This document shows positions 27,669 through 39,683 of a stretch of DNA of 64,000 nucleotides, piece by piece. Source of the stretch: Microbacterium indicum DSM 19969 (GTDB lineage: Bacteria; Actinomycetota; Actinomycetes; Actinomycetales; Microbacteriaceae); NCBI RefSeq assembly GCF_000422385.1, contig NZ_AULR01000017.1, positions 1 through 64,000 on the forward strand, read 5' to 3'. Within the stretch, counting starts at the first letter, position 1; each line of letters starts with the position of its first letter. The position numbers were made by a program, and so were the translations under genes. A model generated the notes under the pieces. That model was not told the DNA's origin, did no database searches, and saw only the letters and a list, made by a program, of their open reading frames with translations.

Positions 27669-28361
27669 ATGTCCACGATCTTCGACTGCGCCGACCGCGA
27701 GCAGATGCTTGCCGGCATGCGCCAGGCACGCCAGGCCGTCGCCCGCGGCGACGTCATCGTGCTGCCGACCGACACCGTCTACGGCGTGGGGGCCGACGCC
27801 TTCAGCCCCGCCGCGGTGCAGAAGCTGCTCGACGTGAAGGGCCGCTCGCGCCAGCAGCCGCCGCCCGTCCTCGTCGGCTCGGCCGACGCGCTCCCGGCGC
27901 TCGTCGAGGCCGTCCCTGAGGCCGTGCAGTCGCTCGTCGACGCGTTCTGGCCGGGAGGCCTCACGATCGTGCTGCCGTCGCAGCCCTCGCTCACGTGGGA
28001 TCTCGGCGAGACCCACGGCACGGTCGCGGTGCGACAGCCCGACAACCCGCTCGCGCTCGAGCTGCTCGCCGAGACAGGCCCGCTCGCGGTGTCGAGCGCC
28101 AACCTCACGGGCCAGGCCGCCGCCGTCGACGCCGTCGGCGCGCGCCGCATGCTCGGCGACTCCGTCGCGCTCTACCTCGACGACGGGCCCGTCTCGACGG
28201 GCGTGGCGTCGACGATCGTCGACGCGACCTCGCTCCTGCCCGGCCGCGGCGATCCCCTCGTCCGCGTCCTGCGCGTGGGCGCGATCAGCCGGGATCAGCT
28301 GCGCGAGGTGCTGGGCGACCTGCTCGAGCCCGACCCCGAGCAGGATCACGACCACTCGTGA
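27669..28361 (+). CDS. L-threonylcarbamoyladenylate synthase (Sua5/YrdC/YwlC)
   Basis: A 230-residue enzyme making threonylcarbamoyl-AMP from threonine, bicarbonate and ATP, for t6A37 of ANN-decoding tRNAs. The YrdC domain includes VIVLPTDTVYGVGADAFSP, the basic KGRSRQQPPPVLVGS region, and SSANLTGQAAAV (conserved SSAN). It lacks the extra C-terminal Sua5 domain. It overlaps wecA by 4 nt (GTGA), consistent with the common prmC-tsaC-wecA-atpI order in actinobacteria. Confidence 0.92.
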   Translation: MSTIFDCADREQMLAGMRQARQAVARGDVIVLPTDTVYGVGADAFSPAAVQKLLDVKGRSRQQPPPVLVGSADALPALVEAVPEAVQSLVDAFWPGGLTIVLPSQPSLTWDLGETHGTVAVRQPDNPLALELLAETGPLAVSSANLTGQAAAVDAVGARRMLGDSVALYLDDGPVSTGVASTIVDATSLLPGRGDPLVRVLRVGAISRDQLREVLGDLLEPDPEQDHDHS

Positions 28362-29536
28362 AGCTCTATCTCTTCACGATCCTGCTGACGGCGACGATCA
28401 CGCTCGTCCTGTCCTGGATCGTCTGGCGCATCGCGCTCCGGTACAAGCTGTACCCGGCGGTCCGCGCGCGCGACGTGCACAAGACGCCGACGCCGCGGCT
28501 CGGTGGCGTCGCGATGTTCTTCGCGATCGTCGCCGCGGTCCTGACCTCGCGGGCGATCGACTTCTTCGGCGGCTTCTGGGTCGAGCCCCGCATGATGTGG
28601 TCGGTCCTCGCCGCGACGGCCCTCATCGCGTTCATCGGCATCGCCGACGACCTGTGGGACCTCGACTGGATGCTCAAGCTCGGCGCGCAGTTCCTCGCGG
28701 CCGCGATCATCGCGATCGGGGGAGGGCTGCAGATCTACGCGCTCCCGATCGGCGGGATCGCGATCTGGTCGAGCTGGGTGAGCATCGTCCTCACGATGTT
28801 CGCCGTCGTGATCGTGATGAACGCCGTCAACTTCATCGACGGGCTGGACGGCCTCGTCGCGGGCGTCGCCCTGATCGCGAACAGCGTCTTCTTCATCTAC
28901 TCGTACATCCTCGTGCGCGACTCGGGGGCGACGAGCTACGCGAACCTCGGCACCTTCCTCGCCGCCGTCATCGTGGGCGCGTGCCTCGGCTTCCTGCCGC
29001 TCAACTGGCACCCCGCGAAGATGTTCATGGGCGACACGGGGGCCCTCGTCGTCGGCCTGCTCATGGCCACGAGCGCCATCGCGATCACGGGCCAGCTGCC
29101 TCCCGCCGCCCTCGATCCCGTGACGACGGGCCGCTCGCAGATCTTCGGAACCCTGCTTCCGATCATCCTGCCGCTCATCGTCATGCTCCTGCCGCTCCTC
29201 GACTTCGGCCTCGCCGTGATCCGGCGCATGAGCCGCGGGAAGTCGCCCTTCTCGCCCGACCGCGAGCACCTGCACCACCGCATGCTCGACATGGGGCACT
29301 CAGACAGGGATGCGACGCTGATCTTCTACGCGTGGACGGCGATCGCCTCGCTCACGGTGCTCCTCATGTACCTCTTCACGGGAGCCGACTGGTTCGGCGA
29401 CCACTGGTTCGGGGAGTACTGGCTGGCGATCATCTTCGGCGTCATCGGCCTGGCGGCCTGCCTCGTCGTGACCGTCGTCCCGTCGCGCCCCGCCGCGAGG
29501 AACCGCGAGCCCGAGCCCGAGCACCAGGAGACCTGA
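28358..29536 (+). CDS. wecA: Polyprenyl-phosphate GlcNAc-1-phosphate transferase (WecA/MraY superfamily)
   Basis: A 392-residue membrane glycosyltransferase that loads a sugar-1-phosphate (GlcNAc in WecA) onto a polyprenyl phosphate, starting cell-wall glycopolymer or linkage-unit synthesis. About 11 membrane helices. Conserved motifs are GIADDLWDLDW (Asp pair), NAVNFIDGLDGL, KMFMGDTGALVVG and HLHHRML. The GTG start overlaps the tsaC stop. It is distinct from MraY, which would lie in the division cluster. Confidence 0.92.
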   Translation: MKLYLFTILLTATITLVLSWIVWRIALRYKLYPAVRARDVHKTPTPRLGGVAMFFAIVAAVLTSRAIDFFGGFWVEPRMMWSVLAATALIAFIGIADDLWDLDWMLKLGAQFLAAAIIAIGGGLQIYALPIGGIAIWSSWVSIVLTMFAVVIVMNAVNFIDGLDGLVAGVALIANSVFFIYSYILVRDSGATSYANLGTFLAAVIVGACLGFLPLNWHPAKMFMGDTGALVVGLLMATSAIAITGQLPPAALDPVTTGRSQIFGTLLPIILPLIVMLLPLLDFGLAVIRRMSRGKSPFSPDREHLHHRMLDMGHSDRDATLIFYAWTAIASLTVLLMYLFTGADWFGDHWFGEYWLAIIFGVIGLAACLVVTVVPSRPAARNREPEPEHQET

Positions 29537-29997
29537 TGGCCCCCTCACCCGTGTCCAGCAACCCGATCATGCGCAACGTCCTGATCTGGAGCGCCGTCGT
29601 CTGCGGCGTCGTCCTCGTCGCGTCGGCCGCGATCGGGGCGGCCGTCGGCGGATCCGCCGGGCTGTGGAGCGGCGTCATCGGCACCGTGATCGGGTTCCTC
29701 TTCCCGGCCCTCACAGCGGGGACGATCCTCTTCGCGAACCGCTGGTTCGGCCGGCCGAGCTACCCCGTCGTGTTCTTCGGCATGTTCATGGGCGTCTTCC
29801 TCGTGAAGATCGTCGTCTTCATCGTCGCCCTCAACCTCGTCTTCGGCCTCGACTGGGTCGTCCGCGGCGTGCTCTACGGAGCGCTCGTCGCGACCGCCGT
29901 GGCCTCGCTCGTCGTCGACGTCCTCGTGATCGCGAAGATGCGCATCCCGTCGGTCAGCGACGTCGCGCTGCCGGGCGACGACGAGATCGAAGACTGA
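29536..29997 (+). CDS. AtpI-like membrane protein preceding the ATP synthase
   Basis: A 153-residue protein with four membrane helices and a short acidic cytoplasmic tail (PGDDEIED). Its place between wecA and atpB, and the AtpI-like length and topology, suggest the actinobacterial ATP synthase protein I, which helps assemble the c-ring or supplies magnesium. ATG 29536 overlaps the wecA stop (TGATG), with AGGAG upstream. Sequence motifs are weak, so the call rests on topology and context. Confidence 0.75.
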   Translation: MAPSPVSSNPIMRNVLIWSAVVCGVVLVASAAIGAAVGGSAGLWSGVIGTVIGFLFPALTAGTILFANRWFGRPSYPVVFFGMFMGVFLVKIVVFIVALNLVFGLDWVVRGVLYGALVATAVASLVVDVLVIAKMRIPSVSDVALPGDDEIED

Positions 29998-30042
29998 TCG
30001 TCCGATTTCTACAGGCTGTCAAAACCGGTCCAGCTCTTTGAT

Positions 30043-30172
30043 AGGCTTGCCTACGGCCCTGCGGAAAGGTGCCCTCGGCGCGCTGAGGAGCCGGACCCGC
30101 CGCAGACCGAGTTCTCTCTCGAAATCCCACCCGCGCAGCATGACCGCGCGAGAAGCTGGAGCCACGCGTTGA
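30043..30172 (+). promoter_or_regulatory. ATP synthase operon promoter, leader and short upstream ORF
   Basis: TAGGCT at about 30043-30048 is the likely -10 of the atp operon, giving a leader of about 110 nt. A 10-codon ORF (30140-30172, MTAREAGATR) ends with TGA overlapping the TTG start of atpB (TTGA). Ribosomes finishing it could re-initiate at the weak TTG. Confidence 0.5.
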
Positions 30173-30972
30173 CTCAGGCGAGCATCATCGCACCGAAGAC
30201 CGCCGAGGTGGAGTTCCATCCGCCGTCGATCAGCGAGTTCTTCCCCGACGCCATCTTCGGCGAGGGCAGCCCGTTCGCGTTCACGCGCATCAACCTCGCG
30301 CAGGTCATCGCCACGGTGCTCCTCGTGCTGGTGCTCGTGCTCGGCACGCGCAACCTGAAGGTGATCCCGGGCCGCTTCCAGCAGGTCATCGAGGGCCTCT
30401 TCGGCTTCGTGCGCAACAACGTGGTCTACCAGGTCCTGGGCGAGAAGGACGGCAAGCGGTTCCTGCCGCTGCTCACGGCGATCTTCTTCGGGATCCTCTT
30501 CCTGAACCTCACGGGCATCATCCCCGGCCTCAACATCGCCGGCACGAGCGTCATCGGCGTGCCGCTGCTGTTCGCGGTGATCGCCTACGTGATGTTCATC
30601 TACGCGGGCATCAAGAAGCACGGCTTCGGCCGCTTCATGAAGAACTCGCTCGTCCCCGGGGGAGTGCCGAAGGTCCTCGTCCCCGTCATCGGCATCATCG
30701 AGCTGCTCTCGACCTTCGTGTTCCGCCCCGTGTCGCTCACCCTGCGACTCCTGCTGAACATGATCGTCGGCCACCTCATGCTCGTGCTGCTGTTCTCGGC
30801 GACGCAGTTCTTCCTGCTGAGCTTCAACGGCCTCACGGTGCTGTCGCCCGCGACGCTCGCGATCGGCCTCGCCTTCACCCTGTTCGAACTCTTCGTCGCC
30901 GCCCTCCAGGCGTACGTCTTCACGATCCTCACCGCGGTCTACATCCAGCTCGCGGTCGCGGAAGAGCACTGA
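30169..30972 (+). CDS. atpB: ATP synthase Fo subunit a
   Basis: A 267-residue membrane subunit forming the proton half-channels. The essential Arg lies in LTLRLLLNMIVGHLM (near 200), and the C-terminal helix FELFVAALQAYVFTILTAVYI is typical. The start is TTG 30169, with GGAG 11 nt upstream, overlapping the stop of a short upstream ORF. First gene of atpBEFHAGDC. Confidence 0.96.
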   Translation: MTQASIIAPKTAEVEFHPPSISEFFPDAIFGEGSPFAFTRINLAQVIATVLLVLVLVLGTRNLKVIPGRFQQVIEGLFGFVRNNVVYQVLGEKDGKRFLPLLTAIFFGILFLNLTGIIPGLNIAGTSVIGVPLLFAVIAYVMFIYAGIKKHGFGRFMKNSLVPGGVPKVLVPVIGIIELLSTFVFRPVSLTLRLLLNMIVGHLMLVLLFSATQFFLLSFNGLTVLSPATLAIGLAFTLFELFVAALQAYVFTILTAVYIQLAVAEEH

Positions 30973-31002
30973 CGGCCAGCCGACCGGCTGACCGCCCAAT
31001 GA

Positions 31003-31251
<249 letters not shown>

Positions 31252-31284
31252 TCTCATTCCGCGACTCACAGGTAAGGAGACAGG

Positions 31285-31833
31285 ATGCTGAAGGCTCTTG
31301 TCACCGCCGCGGCGGAGGAGTCCCACAACCCTCTCGTCCCGGCGAGCTACGACATCATCTGGTCGGCGGTGTGCTTCGTCATCATCGTCCTCGTGGTGGT
31401 CTTCGTGGCGATGCCGCGGCTGAACAAGGTGCTCGACGCCCGCTCTGCCGCCATCGAGGGCAACATCGAGAAGGCTGACGAGGCGCAGCGCCAGGCCGAG
31501 GCCGCGCTCGCCGAGTACACGCAGCAGCTCGCTGATGCCCGCAAGGAAGCCGGCGAGATCCGCGAGGCGGCTCGCGCCGACGGCAAGAAGATCGTCGACG
31601 AGGCCAAGGCCACGGCGTCGAGCGAGGCCGAGCGCCTCACCGCGACGGCGCACACGCAGATCGAGGCCGAGCGCCAGGCGGCGATGGTCTCCCTCCGCAA
31701 CGACGTCGGATCGATCGCCCTCGACCTCGCCGGCAACGTCATCGGCGAGTCGATGACGGACGACGCGAAGGCCCAGAACGTCGTCGACCGGTTCCTCGCC
31801 GACCTCGAGGCGTCCGAGAAGGCGGCCAAGTAA
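31285..31833 (+). CDS. atpF: ATP synthase Fo subunit b
   Basis: The 182-residue peripheral stalk. One N-terminal membrane helix (IIWSAVCFVIIVLVVVFVAMP, residues 23-43) is followed by a long Ala/Glu/Arg-rich coiled coil. TAAGGAG precedes the ATG. Its TAA overlaps the atpH ATG (TAATG), coupling the two stalk subunits. Confidence 0.96.
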   Translation: MLKALVTAAAEESHNPLVPASYDIIWSAVCFVIIVLVVVFVAMPRLNKVLDARSAAIEGNIEKADEAQRQAEAALAEYTQQLADARKEAGEIREAARADGKKIVDEAKATASSEAERLTATAHTQIEAERQAAMVSLRNDVGSIALDLAGNVIGESMTDDAKAQNVVDRFLADLEASEKAAK

Positions 31834-32615
31834 TGGGAAGCGCGACCACTCAGGCGCTCGAGGCCAGCGCGCAGGCGCTCGCCACGGCGACGGTCGACCT
31901 CGACACGGCCCGCGAGCTGTTCGCGGCGGCCCGCGCCGTCGCCGGCTCGTCCGCGCTGAGCGGCGCGCTCGCCGACCAGTCGGTGGATCCCGCCGTCCGC
32001 GGCGGCCTCGTCGGCGCGGTCTTCGCGCAGCTCTCGCCGGCCGCTCAGGGCCTGCTCACGACGATCGCCGTCCAGCGGTGGTCGTCTGCGACCGACCTGA
32101 CCGACGGCATCGAGCAGCTCGCGATCCGTGCAACGGCGAAGGCCGACACGGCCGACCTCGAGGGCGAGCTCTTCCAGGTCACCCGCCTGGTGGCGCAGAA
32201 CCCCGAGCTCGAGCTCGCGCTCGGCGCCCGCTTCGGCGAGGCGCAGGCCAAGGGCGACCTCGTCGAGAAGATCATCGGATCGCAGGCGAGCGCCGGCACG
32301 ACCCTCGTGGTCTCGTCGCTCGTGCAGCAGCCGGGGGAGCGCCGCGTGCGCGCCGCCCTGCAGCGCGCGATCTCGATCGTCGCCGCCGAGCGCGGCCGCA
32401 CGGTCGCGACGGTCACGACGGCGTCGCCGCTGACCGCAGCGCAGCGCGACCGCCTTGCCGCGTCGCTCTCGCGCACCTACGGCGTCGAGATCACGATCAA
32501 CGAGGTCGTCGACCGCGACGTCCTCGGCGGAATCCGCGTCCAGATCGCCGACGACGTCATCGACGGCAGCATTTCGTCCCGCCTCGCCGACCTCCGGTCG
32601 AGGCTCGCAGGCTGA
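31833..32615 (+). CDS. atpH: ATP synthase F1 subunit delta
   Basis: A 260-residue delta subunit linking the stalk to the top of F1. It is longer than the E. coli protein (177) but lacks the b-like N-terminal fusion of mycobacteria. The OSCP signature is in the C-terminal half: VSSLVQQPGERRVRAALQRA and ITINEVVDRDVLGGIRVQIAD with a conserved Gly pair. Translationally coupled to atpF. Confidence 0.93.
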   Translation: MGSATTQALEASAQALATATVDLDTARELFAAARAVAGSSALSGALADQSVDPAVRGGLVGAVFAQLSPAAQGLLTTIAVQRWSSATDLTDGIEQLAIRATAKADTADLEGELFQVTRLVAQNPELELALGARFGEAQAKGDLVEKIIGSQASAGTTLVVSSLVQQPGERRVRAALQRAISIVAAERGRTVATVTTASPLTAAQRDRLAASLSRTYGVEITINEVVDRDVLGGIRVQIADDVIDGSISSRLADLRSRLAG

Positions 32616-32669
32616 CGCCCTCCTCGAGGGCATGAGGGCCCCACCGGGCCCGCACAACTAAGGAAGACA

Positions 32670-34304
32670 ATGGCAGACATCACCATCAGCCCCGACGTCA
32701 TCCGTGACGCGCTGAAGGACTTCGTCGCCGCCTACGAGCCCACCGGTTCTGGCGCGAGCGAGGTCGGCACCGTCATCGACGCCGCCGACGGCATCGCACA
32801 CGTCGAGGGCCTCCCCGGCGCCATGGCGAACGAGCTCCTGCGCTTCGAGGACGGCACGCTCGGCCTCGCGCAGAACCTCGACGAGCACTCGATCGGCGCG
32901 ATCGTCCTCGGCCCGTTCAGCGGTGTCGAGGAGGGCCAGCCCGTCGCCCGCACGGGCAAGGTGCTCTCGGTTCCCGTGGGCGAGGGCTACCTCGGCCGCG
33001 TGATCGACCCGCTCGGCAACCCGATCGACGGCCTCGGCGACATCACGGGCATCGAGGGCGACCGCGAGCTCGAGCTCCAGGCCCCCGGCGTCATGGACCG
33101 CAAGTCGGTCCACGAGCCCATGCAGACCGGCATCAAGGCGATCGACGCCATGATCCCCGTCGGCCGCGGCCAGCGCCAGCTGATCATCGGCGACCGCCAG
33201 ACCGGCAAGACGGCCATCGCGATCGACACGATCATCAACCAGAAGGACAACTGGGAGTCGGGCGACGTCAACAAGCAGGTGCGCTGCATCTACGTCGCCG
33301 TCGGCCAGAAGGGCTCCACGATCGCCTCCGTAAAGGGCGCGCTCGAGGACGCCGGAGCCATGGAGTACACGACGATCGTCGCGGCTCCCGCCTCCGACCC
33401 CGCCGGCTTCAAGTACCTCGCGCCGTTCACGGGATCGGCCATCGGCCAGCACTGGATGTACGCGGGCAAGCACGTCCTCGTCATCTTCGACGACCTGTCG
33501 AAGCAGGCCGAGGCCTACCGCGCCGTGTCGCTCCTCCTCCGCCGTCCGCCGGGACGCGAGGCGTACCCCGGCGACGTCTTCTACCTGCACTCCCGCCTGC
33601 TGGAGCGCTGCGCGAAGCTGTCCGACGAGCTCGGCGCCGGTTCGATGACGGGTCTCCCGATCATCGAGACCAAGGCGAACGACGTCTCGGCGTACATCCC
33701 GACCAACGTGATCTCGATCACCGACGGCCAGATCTTCCTGCAGTCCGACCTCTTCAACGCCAACCAGCGTCCGGCGGTCGACGTGGGCATCTCGGTGTCG
33801 CGAGTCGGCGGCGACGCCCAGCTCAAGCACATCAAGAAGGTCTCGGGCACGCTCAAGCTCGAGCTCGCCCAGTACCGCTCGCTCGAGGCGTTCTCGATGT
33901 TCGCGTCCGACCTCGACCCCGCGTCGCGTCGCCAGCTCGACCGCGGCGCGCGCCTGACCGAGCTCCTCAAGCAGCCGCAGTACTCGCCGTACTCGGTCGA
34001 GGAGCAGGTCGTCTCGATCTGGGCCGGCACCAAGGGCAAGCTCGACACGATCGCGGTCGCCGATGTGCTGCGCTTCGAGCGCGAGCTCCTCGACTACCTG
34101 CGCCGCAATACGCAGGTCCTCGACAAGCTCCGCGAGTCGGGCAAGCTCGAGGACGACACGATCGCCGAGATGGAGAAGGCGACCGACGCGTTCGTGCAGG
34201 AGTTCCAGGCGTCCGACGCCGACGGAGCCCTCGCCGGCTCGGAGCAGGCCGCCGACCCCGAGGACGTCGCCCAGGAGCAGATCGTCAAGGGCCGCAAGGC
34301 GTAA
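32670..34304 (+). CDS. atpA: ATP synthase F1 subunit alpha
   Basis: A 544-residue non-catalytic nucleotide-binding subunit. Walker A is [14 protein letters not shown] (near 170). [14 protein letters not shown] and the Arg-finger region follow. The C-terminal extension ([20 protein letters not shown], ending GRKA) is a typical actinobacterial addition and has been tied to suppression of ATP hydrolysis in mycobacteria. AAGGAAG precedes the ATG. Confidence 0.97.
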   Translation: MADITISPDVIRDALKDFVAAYEPTGSGASEVGTVIDAADGIAHVEGLPGAMANELLRFEDGTLGLAQNLDEHSIGAIVLGPFSGVEEGQPVARTGKVLSVPVGEGYLGRVIDPLGNPIDGLGDITGIEGDRELELQAPGVMDRKSVHEPMQTGIKAIDAMIPVGRGQRQLIIGDRQTGKTAIAIDTIINQKDNWESGDVNKQVRCIYVAVGQKGSTIASVKGALEDAGAMEYTTIVAAPASDPAGFKYLAPFTGSAIGQHWMYAGKHVLVIFDDLSKQAEAYRAVSLLLRRPPGREAYPGDVFYLHSRLLERCAKLSDELGAGSMTGLPIIETKANDVSAYIPTNVISITDGQIFLQSDLFNANQRPAVDVGISVSRVGGDAQLKHIKKVSGTLKLELAQYRSLEAFSMFASDLDPASRRQLDRGARLTELLKQPQYSPYSVEEQVVSIWAGTKGKLDTIAVADVLRFERELLDYLRRNTQVLDKLRESGKLEDDTIAEMEKATDAFVQEFQASDADGALAGSEQAADPEDVAQEQIVKGRKA

Positions 34305-34325
34305 CGCCTTCCGGAGAAGACGCAT

Positions 34326-36692
<2,367 letters not shown>

Positions 36693-36694
36693 TC

Positions 36695-36958
36695 ATGGCG
36701 CTGCAGGTGAACCTGGTGTCGGCCGAGGCTCAGGTCTGGAGCGGCGAGGCGACTCTCGTCGTGGCCAAGACCCCCGAGGGCGAGATCGGATTCATGCCCG
36801 GCCACGAGCCCACGCTCGCGATCCTCGCCGACGGCCAGGTGCGCATCACGCGCCCCGACGGCTCGAAGGTGATCGCCGTCGCGGGCGACGGCTTCATCTC
36901 GATGGAGCTCGGCGACGAGCTCAACATCGTGGCGGGCAACGCGCAGCTCGCTGCCTGA
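36695..36958 (+). CDS. atpC: ATP synthase F1 subunit epsilon
   Basis: An 87-residue subunit consisting of the beta-sandwich domain only (VSAEAQVWSGEATLVVAKT, GEIGFMPGHEPTLAIL). The C-terminal helical hairpin that inhibits the E. coli enzyme is missing, as in other short actinobacterial epsilons. Last gene of the operon; a strong hairpin follows 11 nt later. Confidence 0.95.
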   Translation: MALQVNLVSAEAQVWSGEATLVVAKTPEGEIGFMPGHEPTLAILADGQVRITRPDGSKVIAVAGDGFISMELGDELNIVAGNAQLAA

Positions 36959-36969
36959 CCTCCTCTCTT

Positions 36970-37003
36970 CGCGGGGCGGGGATCTTCGGATCCCCGCCCC
37001 GCG
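36970..37003 (+). terminator. ATP synthase operon terminator with UUCG tetraloop
   Basis: 15-bp arms (CGCGGGGCGGGGATC at 36970-36984 and its complement at 36989-37003) are closed by C(TTCG)G, the extra-stable tetraloop. It lies 11 nt after atpC. No U tract follows, as is usual in this window. Confidence 0.85.
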
Positions 37004-37023
37004 TCGTGCTTCCCGGAGAACAC

Positions 37024-37782
37024 ATGCTTCTGCTCCTCCCGCCGTCCGAGACGAAGCGGCCCGGGGGATCGGGCGCGCCGCTCGACCTCGGCGCGCTCGC
37101 GCTCCCCGCCCTCTCCCCGCAGCGCGCCGCGGCGCTCGACGCGCTCGTGGCCCTGTCGGCCGACCCCGAGGCCGCGGCCGCGGCGCTCAATCTCTCGGAT
37201 CGCCAGCGGGGCGAGATCGGCGTCAACGCCGCCGTCCGCACGGCGCCGACCATGCCCGCGATCGACCGGTTCACGGGCGTGCTGTTCGACGCGCTCGACG
37301 CCGCCTCCCTGCCGGCGCCCGCGCGCGGGTGGCTCGGGGATCACGCGCTCATCCAGACGGCGCTCCTCGGCCCCGTCGGCGCGCTCGACGCCGTCCCGGC
37401 GTTCCGGCTCTCGGCGTCGTCGCGCCTCGCGGCGCTCGGCCCGCTCAAGCGCCACTGGGCGGGCGCGACGAGCGCCGCGCTTCCGGGGGATCCGCTCGTC
37501 GTCGACCTGCGCTCCGAGGCCTACCGCGACCTCGGCCCCGCGCCCGGCTCGCTCTACGTCCGCGTCGTCGCCGAGGGATCCGACGGCCGGGTGCGGGCGC
37601 TCAACCACTTCAACAAGAAGACGAAGGGCCTCTTCGCGCGGGCCCTCGCGCTCTCCGCGCCCGACGTCGCCTCGGCGGGCGAGCTCCTCGCCTGGGCGGG
37701 CGGCGCGGGCATCGACCTGCGCCGCTCCGACGCGCCCGGGGAGCTGCTTCTCACGGCGCGCGACGAGATTTCTCCGCGCTGA
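37024..37782 (+). CDS. yaaA: YaaA/UPF0246 family peroxide-stress protein
   Basis: A 252-residue DNA-binding protein family that in E. coli limits free iron during peroxide stress. Recognisable from MLLLLPPSETKR at the N-terminus, VFTGVLFDAL-like RFTGVLFDAL, and FNKKTKGLFARAL near the C-terminus, with DLRSEAYRD in between. GGAGAA lies 4-9 nt before ATG 37024; an in-frame GTG at 37006 lies before the ribosome binding site. Confidence 0.85.
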   Translation: MLLLLPPSETKRPGGSGAPLDLGALALPALSPQRAAALDALVALSADPEAAAAALNLSDRQRGEIGVNAAVRTAPTMPAIDRFTGVLFDALDAASLPAPARGWLGDHALIQTALLGPVGALDAVPAFRLSASSRLAALGPLKRHWAGATSAALPGDPLVVDLRSEAYRDLGPAPGSLYVRVVAEGSDGRVRALNHFNKKTKGLFARALALSAPDVASAGELLAWAGGAGIDLRRSDAPGELLLTARDEISPR

Positions 37783-37854
37783 GCGGCCATTCTCGCTACG
37801 CTGAGAACGAGCGGCCTGCCCGGTCGTCCGAACCCCTCCACAGGAGACGTCATC

Positions 37855-38622
37855 ATGATCGACCTCTTGAACGCGGCGTCGTACTACGACCCCGGCTTCG
37901 ATTACGGCACGGGGGCGGGGCTGAGCTTCGGCGCCATCTTCGGCCTGATCTTCGGGATCTTCCTCATCCCGGCTCTCATCGTGTACGCGCTCTTCTCGGT
38001 GTTCTACATGTTCCTGTTCGACAAGGCTGGCGTGCAGGGCAAGTGGCGGGCGTGGATCCCCGTGTATCGCGAGATGATCTTCCTCAAGCTCGGCGACGTG
38101 AACCCGTGGCTGATCTTCTTCTTCATCGGCGGCCTCGTGCTGACGTGGGCCTTCGTCGGTTACCTCGGCGTCCTGGCCTACACGGTCTTCAACCTGCTCG
38201 CCGTCGTCCGCATCAGCCAGAAGGCCAAGGGCGAGGCCGGCTGGGTCGCGCTCTACGCGGGCTTCCCGGGCATCGGATCGCTCATCTGGCTCGGCATCAT
38301 GGCGTTCTCGAAGACGCAGGCATGGGACAACACTGTCGCGCCCTCGAAGTGGTCGCGCAGCGGCTTCCTCTCCGACAGCACGCAGTGGTCGGGCGTCCCG
38401 TCGTCGGCCGCCCCCGCGGCGCAGCCCGACTACACGGCCGGCTACGCGCAGCCCGGCTACCCCGCGCAGCCCGGCTACGCGGCTCCCGCCGCGCCGGCCG
38501 CCCCGCAACCGCCGACGTACCCCGCCGCGCCGCAGGCTCCCCAGACCCCGCCGACGGCTCCCGAGGCGCCGCAGGCCGACGGCACCGACCCTCTCGAGCC
38601 GCCGCGCCCGCCGCAGGCCTGA
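37855..38622 (+). CDS. DUF5684-type membrane protein with Pro-rich tail
   Basis: A 255-residue protein. Residues 1-150 have about four membrane helices and the motif GVQGKWRAWIPVYREMIFLKLGD, typical of a DUF5684-like family of unknown function. Residues 175-255 are rich in Pro, Ala, Tyr and Gln, including a repeated GYAQPGYPAQPGY segment. CAGGAGA precedes the ATG. TACGCT near 37797 is a possible -10 with a leader of about 50 nt. The function is unknown. Confidence 0.75.
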   Translation: MIDLLNAASYYDPGFDYGTGAGLSFGAIFGLIFGIFLIPALIVYALFSVFYMFLFDKAGVQGKWRAWIPVYREMIFLKLGDVNPWLIFFFIGGLVLTWAFVGYLGVLAYTVFNLLAVVRISQKAKGEAGWVALYAGFPGIGSLIWLGIMAFSKTQAWDNTVAPSKWSRSGFLSDSTQWSGVPSSAAPAAQPDYTAGYAQPGYPAQPGYAAPAAPAAPQPPTYPAAPQAPQTPPTAPEAPQADGTDPLEPPRPPQA

Positions 38623-38628
38623 TCCGTC

Positions 38629-38665
38629 GCGAGCGACCCCGCCCCGCCAGGGCGGGGTCGCTCGC
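38629..38665 (+). terminator. Strong hairpin terminator
   Basis: 16-bp arms (GCGAGCGACCCCGCCC at 38629-38644, complement at 38650-38665) with a 5-nt loop, 7 nt after the stop codon of the DUF5684-type gene. Confidence 0.85.
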
Positions 38666-38746
38666 GTATTCCGGCGAACCACCCGCTTAGACTGGTTCGG
38701 TCCGCGCCGCCCGCTGACGGCGCGCCGCCTCCCCGAAAGGCCTCTC

Positions 38747-39553
38747 GTGCCCGAGACCACACCCGCCGCACCGCAGCGGCCCGAGACGCGTTCCCGCGAC
38801 GTCGCCCTCGCCGACGGATCCGCGCTCACGCTCCGCTGGGCAGGCCAGACAGACGTCGGCCGCAAGCGCGAGAACAACCAGGACCGCTTCCTCACCGCCT
38901 ATCCGCTGTTCGTCGTCGCCGACGGCATGGGCGGACACATCGGGGGAGAGGTCGCGAGCGAGAGCGTCGTCAACAGGCTCGACGAGATGGTCAGGCAGGG
39001 GCCCGTCACCCCCGAGGGCATCGACCAGGCGCTCGAGCACGCGGTCTCCGACATCGTCGCCCACCCCGAGACGACCGACGAGGGAACGGGCACGACCATG
39101 ACGGGCATCTACCTCGACGTCGACGCGCAGGAGACTTCGATCGTCTCGATGAACATCGGCGACTCGCGCGTGTACCTCCAGCGGGGCGACCAGCTGATGC
39201 AGGTCACGACCGACCACTCGCTCGTGCAGGAGCTCGTCGCGGCGGGCCGGCTCAGCGAAGAGGAGGCCGAGACGCACCCGTACAGCAACGTGATCACGCG
39301 AGCCGTCGGCCCGACCGAGCACGTCACGCCCGACTACGTGCGCATCGACCTGCAGCAGGGTGACCGCTACGTGATCTGCAGCGACGGGCTCACGAAGGAG
39401 CTCACCGACTACGGGATCCTGCACTTCCTGCACGAGCACGAGGATCCGGCCGACGCGGTCGAGGCCATGATGGCGGCCGCCCTCGACAACGGCGGGCGCG
39501 ACAACGTGTCGATCGTCGTCGTCGACGTCGCGAGCTACGCGCCCGCGGCCTGA
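38747..39553 (+). CDS. PP2C-family serine/threonine protein phosphatase
   Basis: A 268-residue metal-dependent phosphatase without a membrane anchor. Motifs in order: TDVGRKRENNQDRF, VVADGMGGHIGGEVAS (metal-binding DG), GTGTTMTGIYL, MNIGDSRVYL, DHSLVQELV, ICSDGLTKELTD and GGRDNVSIVVVD. GTG start with GAAAGG upstream; TAGACT near 38687 is a plausible -10. The neighbouring EccC-like ATPase suggests a possible link to a secretion system, though no Ser/Thr kinase is seen here. Confidence 0.92.
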   Translation: MPETTPAAPQRPETRSRDVALADGSALTLRWAGQTDVGRKRENNQDRFLTAYPLFVVADGMGGHIGGEVASESVVNRLDEMVRQGPVTPEGIDQALEHAVSDIVAHPETTDEGTGTTMTGIYLDVDAQETSIVSMNIGDSRVYLQRGDQLMQVTTDHSLVQELVAAGRLSEEEAETHPYSNVITRAVGPTEHVTPDYVRIDLQQGDRYVICSDGLTKELTDYGILHFLHEHEDPADAVEAMMAAALDNGGRDNVSIVVVDVASYAPAA

Positions 39554-39683
39554 CCTCGCTCGGGCGCGTCGCTCCCCGGGGCAGCGCGTCCACAGGGGGC
39601 GGATCGGCCCCGCTGTCCACCGATCCGGCCGGATCGGCCGTCTCCCGGCGCCGCCCGTCGGCGGTGAGCGGTTCGATGGCCGC

